From contig CAVYDJ010000001.1 of the NCBI GenBank assembly GCA_963767285.1, positions 310,001 to 374,000 of the forward strand: DNA of 64,000 nt, in the 5' to 3' direction. Position 1 is the first letter of the stretch, and the number at the start of each line of letters is the position of its first letter. Below the pieces are notes generated by a model. The model saw nothing but the letters and a program-made list of their open reading frames with translations. It was not told where the DNA came from and made no database searches. Source of the DNA: WHSW01 sp963767285. Its GTDB lineage: Bacteria > Actinomycetota > Thermoleophilia > Solirubrobacterales > 70-9. The position numbers and the translations under genes were made by a program. This document shows, piece after piece, positions 51,236 through 60,139 of this stretch.

Positions 51236-52470
51236 GCGCGGTGCGCGGCGACCGCCGCCCCGGCGGCCTCGGCCATCCGCTCGGCGGGCGCCGGGTACGT
51301 GTATGCGGCGACGCCGTCGGGCGACATCGCGGTGAGCTCGCCCGCGGCGACGCGCGCAAGCGCCGCGGTGATCGCCGCCGAGTCGTCGGCGGCCGCGACC
51401 TCGGCGCCGAGCTCCGCGGCGACCCTGCCGGCCTCGGTGCCGGCGGCGAGGGCGAGGATCGGGGTGCCGCTCGCCGCGTACTCGAACAGCTTGATGTTGA
51501 GCAGCTGTGAGCGGGTCGGCTGGGCGATCAGCAGCAGCGCGTCGGCCTCGCGCTGCAGCGCCAGCGCGCGCTCACGCGGCATCGGGTCGAGCACCACGAT
51601 CCGGGCGGGTGCGACGTTGGCCTCGAACAGCCGTGCCTCGTCGGTGGTCAGCGGGCCGGCGATCACCAGCTCGAGCTTGCCGGCCGCCTCCGGGTTGGAG
51701 CGGGCGAGCTCGGCCAGGCCGTCGACCAGCGGACCGGGGTCGCGCCCGTAGGTGCCGAAGCGGCCGGTGTAGACGAGCGAGGTGCGCTCCGGGTCGAGCA
51801 GGCCGGTCGGCTCGCCCGGCGCGGGCGCCGACTCCGGGTCCCAGCCATTTCGGATCAGCAGCGGGTCGGCGATCTCGCGGCGGCGCAAGTCGTCGCCCGC
51901 CGGCTCGGAGACGCAGACGACGACGTCCGCCGCCGAGAGCCAGCGTCGCTCGAGGCGCTCGTCGAGCCGGCGCTGCAGCGCGGTCGGAAACCGTGGCCGC
52001 AGCGACTCGAACGTCCACGCGTCGCGCAGGTCCGCGACCCAGGGGACGCCGCGCCGCCGCAGGGCGAACCCGATCGCGTGTACGGATTCGGGCGGCGAGC
52101 TGGTGATCACGCAGTCGAAGCGCCGCTCGCCGTGCAGCTTCAGCGCCCGCGAGCGCGCGAACGGCATCCACGCCGCAGCCAGAGCCTCGGGGACGATCAC
52201 CTTGCTGAGCGGGTGAGGCTTGCCGCTGTAGGTGGGCGAGTCGAAGAGCGCCCCGATCGAGTCCTTGCCGGCCAGGCGCGCCCGCCAGCGCTGGGCGTCG
52301 GCGGTGCGGACCACGTCCTCGGCGTCGTCGTCGCCGGGGCCGTAGGCCGAGGTCGTCAGCACCGTGACCTCGTGGCCGAGCCGGCGCAGCCACTTCGCCA
52401 TCGCGCCCGGGCGGAGGACGCCGGTGTCGCGCGAGGGCGGGTAGAAGTAGGCGACTAGCAGGATCCTCAT
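51232..52470 (-). CDS. Glycosyltransferase family 4 protein
   Basis: 412 residues from ATG 52470, which overlaps the stop of the upstream glycosyltransferase (ATGA). GT-B fold: N-lobe begins MRILLVAYFYPPSRDTGVLR and includes WVADLRDAWTF; C-lobe has LVYTGRFGTYGRDPGPLVDG and FEYAASGTPILALAAGTEAG in the nucleotide-sugar-binding region. The WxxxLRD..WTF segment is typical of GT4 enzymes in polysaccharide loci. It adds a sugar to a lipid- or polymer-linked acceptor. Its stop also overlaps the convergent exported-protein gene by four bases. Confidence 0.9.
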   Translation of the reverse strand: MRILLVAYFYPPSRDTGVLRPGAMAKWLRRLGHEVTVLTTSAYGPGDDDAEDVVRTADAQRWRARLAGKDSIGALFDSPTYSGKPHPLSKVIVPEALAAAWMPFARSRALKLHGERRFDCVITSSPPESVHAIGFALRRRGVPWVADLRDAWTFESLRPRFPTALQRRLDERLERRWLSAADVVVCVSEPAGDDLRRREIADPLLIRNGWDPESAPAPGEPTGLLDPERTSLVYTGRFGTYGRDPGPLVDGLAELARSNPEAAGKLELVIAGPLTTDEARLFEANVAPARIVVLDPMPRERALALQREADALLLIAQPTRSQLLNIKLFEYAASGTPILALAAGTEAGRVAAELGAEVAAADDSAAITAALARVAAGELTAMSPDGVAAYTYPAPAERMAEAAGAAVAAHRA

Positions 52471-53621
52471 CGGCGCCTCGCCGCGATCGCCTGGGCGTAT
52501 GCGTCGTCCATCCGCTCGACCAGCCGCGGCCAGCTCCACTCGGCGATGGCCTTGGCGCGACCGCGCTCGCCCATTTCACGGCGTCGCTCCGGCGCGGCGA
52601 CCAGCTGACCGACCGCGCCGGCCACGGCGGCAGCGTCGCCGCGAGGGACGAGCAGGCCGGTGTCGCCCTCGTCGATCACCGCCCGGACCCCCGGGTAGTC
52701 GGTCGCGATCGCCGGCAGTCCGGCCGCCATCGCCTCGATCAGGACGATCCCGAACGACTCGGGAGGCTCGGTCGTGAGCAGGAACAGGTCGGCGGCCCGC
52801 AGGACATCGGGAAGCTCGGCGTGGGGGACGGCGCCGAGGAAATGCGCCCGCTCGCCGATCCCCGCCATTTTGGCGCGGTTACGGAAGCCCTCGAGCAGCT
52901 CGCCGCCGCCCGCGACCACCAGGTGGACATCGGGATCGCCGAGCCGGGCGAGCGCGTCGATCGCGACATCGAGTCGCTTGAAGTGATGGGCGAGGTCGAG
53001 TGTCGCGACGAACGCGGCCACCGTCGCCGTCGCTGGGATCCCGAGCTTCACGCGGAGTGCGCCGCCGTCGCCGGGGGAGAACAACTCGGCGTCGACGCCG
53101 TTCGGCATCTCGATCAGCTTCTCGGGCTCGCGCTCGCCGGTGCGACGCAGGTAGGAGACCGAGTTCGCGTGGTCCGCCGAGAGCACGCAGACGCGATCCG
53201 CGGCGCGGATCAGGGTCGGCGCGACGGTGTGCTCGTACGCCTCGAAGAGCAGCCCGCGGGGACCCTTGCCGACCAGCCGGTTCTTGTAGTGGACGAGCAG
53301 CGCCTGCCCGCGCCGCCGCCGGCGCAGCCGCCCGAGCAGGGTGAGCTCCGACCCGAAGATGAACGGGTAATGGAGATGGACGACGTCGAAGCCCTCGACC
53401 CGGCGCAGGCTTGGGATCAGCGGCGCGTTGCCGATCGCGAACACGGGGTCGATCCGGTGGACCACGACGGCTCCGGGATCCGGCGCCTCGCCCGGAGCCG
53501 GGGCCGTGAAGACCTCGATGTGGTGGCCGGCGGCCGCCTGCTCGCGGGCGAACCGGAAGGCGGTGTTGCCCGCGCCGCCCGGGTACGGCGGGAACGTCGC
53601 GGTCAGGTGGGCGATCCGCAA
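52467..53621 (-). CDS. Glycosyltransferase family 4 protein
   Basis: 384 residues from a TTG start. GT-B retaining glycosyltransferase: N-lobe glycine loop TFPPYPGGAGNTAFRFAREQ, middle MPNGVDAELFSPGDGG, and C-lobe EX7E motif ESFGIVLIEAMAAGLPAIAT, which binds the donor nucleotide sugar. The C-terminal end RGRAKAIAEWSWPRLVERMD is typical. Followed with ATGA overlap by a second GT4 and preceded at 29 nt by UDP-glucuronate decarboxylase, so UDP-xylose or a related sugar may be a donor for one of them; this is inferred from location only. Confidence 0.92.
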   Translation of the reverse strand: MRIAHLTATFPPYPGGAGNTAFRFAREQAAAGHHIEVFTAPAPGEAPDPGAVVVHRIDPVFAIGNAPLIPSLRRVEGFDVVHLHYPFIFGSELTLLGRLRRRRRGQALLVHYKNRLVGKGPRGLLFEAYEHTVAPTLIRAADRVCVLSADHANSVSYLRRTGEREPEKLIEMPNGVDAELFSPGDGGALRVKLGIPATATVAAFVATLDLAHHFKRLDVAIDALARLGDPDVHLVVAGGGELLEGFRNRAKMAGIGERAHFLGAVPHAELPDVLRAADLFLLTTEPPESFGIVLIEAMAAGLPAIATDYPGVRAVIDEGDTGLLVPRGDAAAVAGAVGQLVAAPERRREMGERGRAKAIAEWSWPRLVERMDDAYAQAIAARRR

Positions 53622-53649
53622 CCGGCCGCTCCCGGCGCGGTCGGTGGCG

Positions 53650-54597
53650 CTAATCGCCGGCGCCGACGAGCCGCTCGACGCCGGTCTGCTCGATCGTCAT
53701 CCGCAGGCCGTCGCGCAGGCCAACCCCGGGCTCCCAGCTGAGCAGGTCCTTGGCGCGGGTGATGTCCGGCTGGCGGACCTGCGGGTCGTCGGTCGGCAGC
53801 GCCTCGTAGACGATCTCCGAGCGCGAGTCGGTGACCTCGATCACGACTTCGGCCAGTTCGAGCAGCGTGAACTCGTCCGGGTTGCCGATGTTGACCGGCT
53901 CGTGGACGTCGGAGTTCGCCATCGCGACGTAGCCGCGGATCTGGTCGTCGACGAAACAGAAGCTGCGCGTCTGGCTGCCGTCGCCGAACACGGTCAGTGG
54001 CTTGTCCTGTAGCGCCTGGCGGAGGAAGGTCGGGATCGCGCGCCCGTCGTGGGGGCGCATCCGCGAGCCGTAGGTGTTGAAGGTGCGGACGATCCCGGTA
54101 TCGACGCCCTGCTGGCGGTGGTAGGCCATCGTCAGCGCTTCGGCGTAGCGCTTTGCCTCGTCGTAGACGCCGCGCGGGCCGATCGGGTTGACGTGGCCCC
54201 AGTAGCTCTCCGGCTGCGGATGGACCTGCGGGTCGCCGTAGACCTCGGAGGTCGAGGCGAGCACGAAGCGAGCGCGGTGCTTCTTCGCCAGCCCGAGCAT
54301 GTGGTGGGTCCCGTAGGAGCCGACCTTGAGCGTGTGCAGCGGCAGGCGCAGGTAGTCGATCGGGCTCGCCGGCGAGGCGAGGTGGTAGACGAAGTCGATC
54401 GGCTCGTCGATGTGAAACGGCTCGGTCAGGTCGTGCTGGATGAACTCGAACTCGTCGGCGCGGATGTGCTCGACGTTCTGCAGCGAGCCGGTGTCGAGGT
54501 TGTCGACGCAGATCACCCGGTGCCCGTCGGCGAGCAGGTGATCGCACATGTGCGAACCGAGAAAGCCGGCTCCTCCGCTGATCAGGCAGGTGGCCAT
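53650..54597 (-). CDS. UDP-glucuronate decarboxylase (UDP-xylose synthase) family protein
   Basis: 315 residues from ATG 54597 (the frame runs on upstream but overlaps the divergent sigma-factor gene). Extended SDR: NAD-binding LISGGAGFLGSHMCDHLL, active-site YDEAKRYAEAL (Tyr-x3-Lys), and family-specific FVYHLASPASPIDYLRLPLH and GSRMRPHDGRAIPTFLRQAL. It oxidises and decarboxylates UDP-glucuronate to UDP-xylose (dTDP-glucose dehydratase-like alternatives are less likely given the ASPASP text). With two GT4 genes downstream, it probably supplies an activated pentose for a surface glycan. Confidence 0.92.
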   Translation of the reverse strand: MATCLISGGAGFLGSHMCDHLLADGHRVICVDNLDTGSLQNVEHIRADEFEFIQHDLTEPFHIDEPIDFVYHLASPASPIDYLRLPLHTLKVGSYGTHHMLGLAKKHRARFVLASTSEVYGDPQVHPQPESYWGHVNPIGPRGVYDEAKRYAEALTMAYHRQQGVDTGIVRTFNTYGSRMRPHDGRAIPTFLRQALQDKPLTVFGDGSQTRSFCFVDDQIRGYVAMANSDVHEPVNIGNPDEFTLLELAEVVIEVTDSRSEIVYEALPTDDPQVRQPDITRAKDLLSWEPGVGLRDGLRMTIEQTGVERLVGAGD

Positions 54598-54606
54598 CGC
54601 CGCGCG

Positions 54607-54612
54607 AGGATA
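54607..54612 (-). promoter_or_regulatory. -10 hexamer TATCCT before UDP-sugar decarboxylase
   Basis: Minus strand, 9 nt from the ATG at 54597, in the 59-nt divergent gap to the sigma-factor gene. Confidence 0.4.
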
Positions 54613-54656
54613 CCGGCGAGGGGGGCATCGGCGCGCGGGTTGGGCTTGGAGCAGGC

Positions 54657-55157
54657 GTGGACCGTGCAACCGCCGCCGTCGAGCTCCTGCGTCGCCACGG
54701 TCCCACTCTGCGCCGGGTCGCCCGTCGCCACTCGCGCTGTGCGGAGGATGCGGACGACGCTCTGCAGCGCGCGTCGATGATCCTGCTCACCAAGGCCCCG
54801 ACGGTCGACCCGGGGCGTCTGATCGCGTGGATGGTCGTGGTGACCAAGCACGAGGCGATGGCCGTGCGCCGTGCGAGCGATCGGCACATGACCTCCGACC
54901 GCCTGGACTCCGTCCTCTCCGAGGCCCTCGACCCGTACGAACACTCCGAGCGGCGTGAGCGCGTGGCGCAGGCGCGCGCGTCGCTGGCGGAGCTGAAGGC
55001 GAACGAGCGGCTCGCGATCGTCTTGCAGGCGCAGGGCTACTCGTACGCTGAGATCTGCGAGCTCTGCGGCTGGACGTACACCAAGGTCAACCGGTGCCTG
55101 GCCGAGGGCCGGGAGCGGCTGCGGCGACTCCACGGCAGCGAAGCCGCAGCGCCGTGA
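54657..55157 (+). CDS. ECF-type RNA polymerase sigma factor
   Basis: 166 residues, GTG start. The N-terminal sigma-2 part reads LLRRHGPTLRRVARRHSRCA to DPGRLIAWMVVVTKHEAMAV; the C-terminal sigma-4 helix-turn-helix is LKANERLAIVLQAQGYSYAE then ICELCGWTYTKVNRCLAEGR. The sigma-2 domain is somewhat degenerate, as in atypical ECF groups. No anti-sigma factor gene is adjacent. Divergent from the UDP-sugar decarboxylase gene and convergent, with a 71-nt overlap, with the GH84 gene, placing a regulator inside the glycan locus. Confidence 0.88.
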   Translation: MDRATAAVELLRRHGPTLRRVARRHSRCAEDADDALQRASMILLTKAPTVDPGRLIAWMVVVTKHEAMAVRRASDRHMTSDRLDSVLSEALDPYEHSERRERVAQARASLAELKANERLAIVLQAQGYSYAEICELCGWTYTKVNRCLAEGRERLRRLHGSEAAAP

Positions 55158-56886
55158 GCCCGCCGGCGCCGTCGCGGGCGACGAGCCGCGCGCCGCATGG
55201 GACGCGGCGGAGGACGAAGTGACCGCTTGGATCGACCGCGATCGGCCGGCCGTCCAGCGTGACCTCGACCGAGGCCGCCGCCTCGTTCGCGTGGGCCTGC
55301 CAGGCCGAGTCGCGGGCCGCGACCTCGTCGAGGAACGCGTCCATGACGTTCCCCGGCACCGGGTACGGCGGGATCTCGAACGCCAGCGGCGTCCGCCAGC
55401 CGTACGTGAACTCGGTGTCCACCTCTGCGTTCGACGCGGCGGCGTCGGCTTGCTCGCGGAGCTCGGCCGCGGCCGCCGGGTCGGGCGGCAGGGTCCGTCC
55501 ACGCGATCCGCGCAGCTCGAGCTGCGGTCGCTCGGCGGCGAGCAGCTGGGCGGCGAGGTCGCCGGCGAGCGCCGACTCCGCCGCGGCGTCGAGGAACTCG
55601 GTCCCCTGTGAGGCGATCCCCGGTTCGGGCAGGCTCGGCAGACGCTCGGGGGCGGCCTCGACCAGGCGGAGCTCGCGGCGCAGCCGGACGAGGCGCCTGG
55701 TCCACCCGCCGCCCGCGTCGTAGCGGGCCAGGAACCGGTTCGACTTCGCGACGAACGTCGGAGCCTCGCGCTCGCGGTCGAGCTTGTTCGACCAGCTCGC
55801 CTCGGCCCAGGCGCGCAGCGATGCTCGCCGGAGGCGTTCGGCGCCGGCGCGACCCGGGGCCAGCTCGCGGATCGCGGCCAGCCACGATCGGCGCGCGCGG
55901 TAGCCGGCGGGATCGGCCATCCAGTCGCCGGCGGTGGCCAGCGGCAGAAGGTTGAGATACGCCTCGTTGGCAGCGTTGAGGAAGAAGCCGCCGACCGCGC
56001 CGGCCGTCTCCGGCTCGCGCACATAGGGCCCGAGGAAGATCCGCGCCGTGCCCAGTGGCGTCGCGTTGCCGGCCGTGTCGTTGTTCGTCCAGTTGTCCCA
56101 GACCAGCGGCACCCTGCCGATTCGCTCGCCGTAGGCGCGGGCGTCGTCGGCCGTCCAGTGCTCGGAGGGGACGTTGGTCCCCGTCCACATCACCTCGATC
56201 CGCGGATCGAGCGTGTCGCGAAGCGCCTGCAGGTATGCGGTGTCGGCGGTGCCGGAGTAGTCGGCGCCCACGGTCAGCACGTCGGCGCCGGGCCACTCCG
56301 AGCGCAGGCGGGCGCGCAGCCGGGTCAGGAAGTCGCCGTTGGCGCGCCCGAACGCCCGGTCACCGCCGCCGTAGGCCGCTGCGTCCTCGGGGTGCGTCAT
56401 CAGCTTCGCGACGTCGTCGAAGCTGATCATCACCGTCCGGCTGCCGGCGTCGAGAAACGGGCGCAGCTTCTCGACCACCGCCTCGAGGTCGTCGGAACAG
56501 GAGAAGCAGAGGTCCCGGCTCGGCACCCCGTCAGGCGCCGCCGGGGTCGGGATCAGCGGCAGCGCCGGGCTCAGGTTCGGGATCCATTCGATCCCGCGGC
56601 GCCGCGCGAGCGCGATCTCCGACTCGAACGCGTCCATCTGCTCGGCCGGGTACGGATCGCGCCAGTTGGTCCGCTGGTAGAGGTCGTCCTTCGGCGCGTG
56701 CACGTAGGCATTGAGGCCGTGCCCGCTCATCCAGCGCAGGACGTCGGCACGCTCGGCGTGGGTCCAGGCGCGGCCATAGGCGCCCTCGACGATCCCCCGC
56801 CAGCGGAGGTCCGCCGCCGCGCTCGCCGGTAACAAGAGCGAGAGCACGACCAGCACGAGCAGCGGCAGCGTCAGCCGGCGATCCAC
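55087..56886 (-). CDS. Secreted GH84-type beta-N-acetylglucosaminidase
   Basis: About 599 residues from GTG 56886, giving signal peptide VDRRLTLPLLVLVVLSLLLP. The catalytic barrel starts WRGIVEGAYGRAWTHAERAD and includes GLNAYVHAPKDDLYQRTNWR; the tandem catalytic Asp pair of NAGidases is in MISFDDVAKLM, and the conserved VMWTGTNVPSEHW and PLVWDNWTNNDTA segments are substrate-contacting. The C-terminal 300 residues are helical, then a short beta segment. It cleaves N-acetylglucosamine from glycans or proteins outside the cell. TACGAT lies 6 nt before the start. Confidence 0.9.
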   Translation of the reverse strand: MDRRLTLPLLVLVVLSLLLPASAAADLRWRGIVEGAYGRAWTHAERADVLRWMSGHGLNAYVHAPKDDLYQRTNWRDPYPAEQMDAFESEIALARRRGIEWIPNLSPALPLIPTPAAPDGVPSRDLCFSCSDDLEAVVEKLRPFLDAGSRTVMISFDDVAKLMTHPEDAAAYGGGDRAFGRANGDFLTRLRARLRSEWPGADVLTVGADYSGTADTAYLQALRDTLDPRIEVMWTGTNVPSEHWTADDARAYGERIGRVPLVWDNWTNNDTAGNATPLGTARIFLGPYVREPETAGAVGGFFLNAANEAYLNLLPLATAGDWMADPAGYRARRSWLAAIRELAPGRAGAERLRRASLRAWAEASWSNKLDREREAPTFVAKSNRFLARYDAGGGWTRRLVRLRRELRLVEAAPERLPSLPEPGIASQGTEFLDAAAESALAGDLAAQLLAAERPQLELRGSRGRTLPPDPAAAAELREQADAAASNAEVDTEFTYGWRTPLAFEIPPYPVPGNVMDAFLDEVAARDSAWQAHANEAAASVEVTLDGRPIAVDPSGHFVLRRVPCGARLVARDGAGGLTALRLRCRGVAAAAPGPRPGTG

Positions 56887-56892
56887 CGGCCG

Positions 56893-56898
56893 ATCGTA
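56893..56898 (-). promoter_or_regulatory. -10 hexamer TACGAT before GH84 gene
   Basis: Minus strand, 6 nt from the GTG at 56886; decides between this start and a much longer open frame. Confidence 0.45.
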
Positions 56899-56920
56899 GG
56901 CAGGGACCCGAGAAGGCGCG

Positions 56921-57958
56921 CTAGTCGACGACCTTGAACCGGTCGACGGCTGGCGTCTGGTCGACGTTGCCGGGCCCGTCCGTTGCGCGGACCCGGAACG
57001 TGTGTCTGCCCGGGTCGAGGTTGCGGAGCGTTTTCGGCGAGGTGCAGGCCGCGTACTGGTCGCGGTCGAACTTGCACTCGAAGCTCGAGCCGGCCTCGGA
57101 CGAAGCGAACTTGTACTTGGCATGGGGGTGCGCGGTCTTGTCCGCCGGGGCCTTGGTGATCGTCGTTTCGGGCGGCGTCGTGTCGACGGGCTCCGGGTCG
57201 GGCGGCTCGGCGTGGGCGACGAAGCACGGGCCCGGCGCGGTGGGTGCGTCCCGGAAGGACTGGGCGACGACGCCGTGCCCGGTGTCGTTGGGGTGCACCG
57301 CATCCGCCATGTAGGACTGACCGCCGATCTTGAACGCGGGATACGGGTCGGCGACCGCGACCCCGAGCCGCCCGGCCTCCTGGAAGATGATGTCGTTGAG
57401 CCCGGCGTTGGCGCCCGTATCTGTGCAGCCGATCGCCGTGTTGGCGCCGAGCAGGCCCTCGTCGGTCTGGGCCTCGTTCGCAGTGCCGACAGCGGGGTTG
57501 TAATACGCCATGGCGATAAAGGTCTCGACCCCCGGGTCGGCATCGAGCGCCCCCCGAAGCTCGCTCAGGATCGCGGCCAGATTTGCCCGGACCGGGCATA
57601 CGGCTGGGTCGTCCCAGGCGCTCGGGCCGCAGACTATGCGGTCATTGCCGCCGATGTCGATCGTCACCGCCCTCGTGTCGCTGGTCGCATTGATGTCGGC
57701 GAGCGCAACCGTCAGCTGACCGCCGGAATTGCGCATCGACGAGCTCGTGGCTCCGCCCTGCGAGCGGTTCAGCAGCTGGTCAGCGCCGAGGCCACCCTGG
57801 TAATGGGCGAAGAGCCGGTTGACGTATGTGTTCGCCTCCGACGAGCCGGCGCCCGCCGCAACCGAGTCGCCGAGCGCTACGTAGGGGTCGGCGGCGGCCG
57901 ACGGCGCGAGGATCGCGAGCCCGACAAGCGCGGTTGCGACCGTCGCCGTTTTCTTCAC
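56921..57958 (-). CDS. Secreted SGNH/GDSL hydrolase with C-terminal Ig-like domain
   Basis: 345 residues from GTG 57958. Signal peptide MKKTATVATALVGLAILAPS-like; then esterase blocks: YVALGDSVAAGAGSS (block I, Ser nucleophile), TIDIGGNDRIVCG (Gly and Asn) and DAVHPNDTGHGV (block V, Asp/His). Two disulfide-type Cys pairs support export. The last 85 residues (TTPPETTITKAPADK, SSEAGSSFECKFD, HTFRVRATDGPGNVD) form the bacterial Ig-like domain frequently appended to actinobacterial exoenzymes. It probably deacetylates or de-esterifies a polysaccharide. The start overlaps the GH26-like stop (GTGA). Confidence 0.92.
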   Translation of the reverse strand: MKKTATVATALVGLAILAPSAAADPYVALGDSVAAGAGSSEANTYVNRLFAHYQGGLGADQLLNRSQGGATSSSMRNSGGQLTVALADINATSDTRAVTIDIGGNDRIVCGPSAWDDPAVCPVRANLAAILSELRGALDADPGVETFIAMAYYNPAVGTANEAQTDEGLLGANTAIGCTDTGANAGLNDIIFQEAGRLGVAVADPYPAFKIGGQSYMADAVHPNDTGHGVVAQSFRDAPTAPGPCFVAHAEPPDPEPVDTTPPETTITKAPADKTAHPHAKYKFASSEAGSSFECKFDRDQYAACTSPKTLRNLDPGRHTFRVRATDGPGNVDQTPAVDRFKVVD

Positions 57959-59094
57959 GGGAACAGTCTCGCCTGCGGACGGTCGGTAGTCAAGGGCGCC
58001 GGCGGGTCGTCGAGCGCCCTGACCCCGGGGGCGAACGGTGCCCAGTGCGGCTCGGCGAGATGGTTGAGGAGCGCCTTCCGCGCGCCCGGGTAGAACTGGA
58101 CGTTGTAGGTGTTGCCCGGGTCGACGCCGCGGTAGTAGATCATCGCCTTGACCCGCTCGTGCGCCTCCGCCCAGCGGAACAGCGAGCCGGTGAACGAGCC
58201 GCCGAAGTCGTTGTCCCAGGGGCTGTATTCGCCGATCACGAACGGCCACTTGTCCCAGCGGTTGAAGAAGGCCACGAACTCGTCGAAGGCGCCGGCGTAC
58301 TTCGAGTAGATGTCGAGCCCGACCCAGTCGACGTATTTGCCGCCGGGCCAGTAGTCCGCGGGCTGGTTGCCGGCGATGTTGGGAGAGCCGAAGCTCTGCG
58401 GGACCCACATCATCGCCACCCGCGGCTCGGGCATCCGTTCGGGGATCGGCAGCGGGATGCCACTGGGGCCGCCCTCGTAGACCGGGTCGTTCATCGCCTT
58501 CGCGCGCAGGATCCGCGGCAGGCCCATCTCCAGCAGGCGGCGGTTGATCTCGTCGCGCGAGCCGCCGCGCATGATCAGCGTGAAGCGCCGCCACGCGAGC
58601 CGGTACCAGCGGGTCGAGTGGCCGTGATGGCGGGCGCTACCGTCGGAGTTGTAGGCCGAGTACGCGTTCCAGTGCCCGTTCATCTCGGCCATCAGCCGGA
58701 TGTAGACGGTCTGGCCGGTCTCGGCGATGTTGCCCGCCATCCGGGTCATGTAGCGGTCGTCCCTGCCCCGGGCGATCTGACGCGGGGTGATCATCTCCAC
58801 CCCGTCGCCGCTCATGGTCGAGAGGCTGAGCACGCCTCGGGTGTTGGTCGCCCCCCACCGATAAAGCGCTCCCGTGGTCAGGGGGACGCGCCAGTGGAAG
58901 AAGTCCTGGAGCAGGGCGGGGTGAGCGCCGACCTGCTCGCTGAAGGCGCGGAAGTCGGCCGCGTGGCCGGTGTCGGAGACGCCGTGAAAGGCGCGCCCGT
59001 GCTTCGGGACGTAGGCGTCGCCGGTCGCCGCGGCCGGGACAGCGACCCCGGCCGCGATCGCGATCAGTCCCGCCAGGATCGACCTCGCTCGCAT
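57955..59094 (-). CDS. Secreted GH26-like glycoside hydrolase
   Basis: 379 residues. Signal peptide MRARSILAGLIAIAAGVAVP with GAGGT before the ATG. The TIM-barrel has YIRLMAEMNGHWNAYSAYNS (catalytic acid Glu of the R-x-x-x-E-M-N-G motif), YVDWVGLDIYSKYAG and PFVIGEYSPWDND (nucleophile Glu). These match beta-mannanase-type GH26 and related GH53-clan enzymes; specificity for mannan or another beta-glycan is not determinable. It is translationally coupled to the SGNH hydrolase, so a backbone-cutting enzyme is made together with an esterase. Confidence 0.87.
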   Translation of the reverse strand: MRARSILAGLIAIAAGVAVPAAATGDAYVPKHGRAFHGVSDTGHAADFRAFSEQVGAHPALLQDFFHWRVPLTTGALYRWGATNTRGVLSLSTMSGDGVEMITPRQIARGRDDRYMTRMAGNIAETGQTVYIRLMAEMNGHWNAYSAYNSDGSARHHGHSTRWYRLAWRRFTLIMRGGSRDEINRRLLEMGLPRILRAKAMNDPVYEGGPSGIPLPIPERMPEPRVAMMWVPQSFGSPNIAGNQPADYWPGGKYVDWVGLDIYSKYAGAFDEFVAFFNRWDKWPFVIGEYSPWDNDFGGSFTGSLFRWAEAHERVKAMIYYRGVDPGNTYNVQFYPGARKALLNHLAEPHWAPFAPGVRALDDPPAPLTTDRPQARLFP

Positions 59095-59171
59095 ACCTCG
59101 TCAACAAGCTAACGGCGGCGCCGATGCGGACCCGGGGGCCGGCGGGGCCGGCAAGGGACCGCCCGGGGCGC

Positions 59172-60068
59172 TCAGGCGAGCGCCGGCCAGCGGGCGCAGG
59201 CCTCGGCGGCTGCCGCGAGCGCCGGCTCCAGCGCCTGGCCGGCGTCGGCGGCGCTCCAGCCGGTCGCGGCGATACCGGCGACGAGCGTCCCCATGAAGGC
59301 GTCACCGGCCCCGAGCGTCGACACGACGTCGACCCGCGGCGCCGGGAGCTCGGCGTCGCAGGCGCCGCGCATCACCGCGCCCTCGGCGCCGGCCGTGACG
59401 ACGGCGAGCTCGGCCCCGCGGCCGACCAGCTCCTCGGCCGCGCGTCGGGGATTGGCGGTTCCGGTGATCGCCTCCGCCTCGTCGCGGTTGCAGCGGACCA
59501 GGAAGGAGCCGGGGAGCAACTCCCGGCAGACCTCGACCGCGCGGTCGGTCTCGCCTCCCCAGCGGTTCGGTCGCATGTTGGGGTCGAAGCAGACGGGCAC
59601 GTCGCGCTCCAGGGCCGCGGTCCTTGCCGCCAGCGTGATCCGCCGCTCGCCGTCGGCGACCAGGGTGTTGGAGCTGAAGACCAGCGCCTCGGCCGCGTCG
59701 GCGAGCTCGCCGAGTCGGGGCTCGACGCCCTCCAGGGCCTCGGTGATCGCGTCGCCGTAGAGAGTGAACGTGGGCTCGCCGGCCTCGTCGGTGATCGCGA
59801 ACGCGACCGGGGTCGTGACGCCGGGCGCCAGCCCGAAGAAGCTCAGATCGACACCCTCACGGACCAGCCTCGCTTCCAGCCAGCGCCCCCAGTCGTCGTC
59901 CCCCGCGCCGCCCGCGAGCCCGGCATCGGCTCCGGCGCGCTTCGCGGCGACCGCGACGTTGGCGAGCGCACCGCCGAAGTGCGGCGTAAACGAGTCGGCG
60001 TCGGCGAACGAGCTCACGCGGCGCTCGCAGATCAGGTCGACGAGGGCCTCTCCGAGGCAGGCGATCAC
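59172..60068 (-). CDS. PfkB-family carbohydrate kinase (fructokinase-like)
   Basis: 298 residues. The N-terminal GEALVDLICER, the PHFGGALANVAVAAKRAGAD signature (PfkB motif 1) and the C-terminal DVVSTLGAGDAFMGTLVAGI (motif 2 with catalytic Asp) fit the fructokinase/ketohexokinase branch. It phosphorylates a free sugar. It starts GTG with TAGCCT 6 nt upstream and is divergent from the MCE gene. It differs clearly from the other PfkB gene at 7409-8332. Confidence 0.9.
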   Translation of the reverse strand: MIACLGEALVDLICERRVSSFADADSFTPHFGGALANVAVAAKRAGADAGLAGGAGDDDWGRWLEARLVREGVDLSFFGLAPGVTTPVAFAITDEAGEPTFTLYGDAITEALEGVEPRLGELADAAEALVFSSNTLVADGERRITLAARTAALERDVPVCFDPNMRPNRWGGETDRAVEVCRELLPGSFLVRCNRDEAEAITGTANPRRAAEELVGRGAELAVVTAGAEGAVMRGACDAELPAPRVDVVSTLGAGDAFMGTLVAGIAATGWSAADAGQALEPALAAAAEACARWPALA

Positions 60069-60074
60069 ACCGGC

Positions 60075-60080
60075 AGGCTA
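60075..60080 (-). promoter_or_regulatory. -10 hexamer TAGCCT before fructokinase-like gene
   Basis: Minus strand, 6 nt from the GTG at 60068. Confidence 0.4.
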
Positions 60081-60139
60081 AGTGACCGATCGCACACTTC
60101 GCGGCGTTCACCCTCGCGTCCATCGGGTACGGACCCGCG

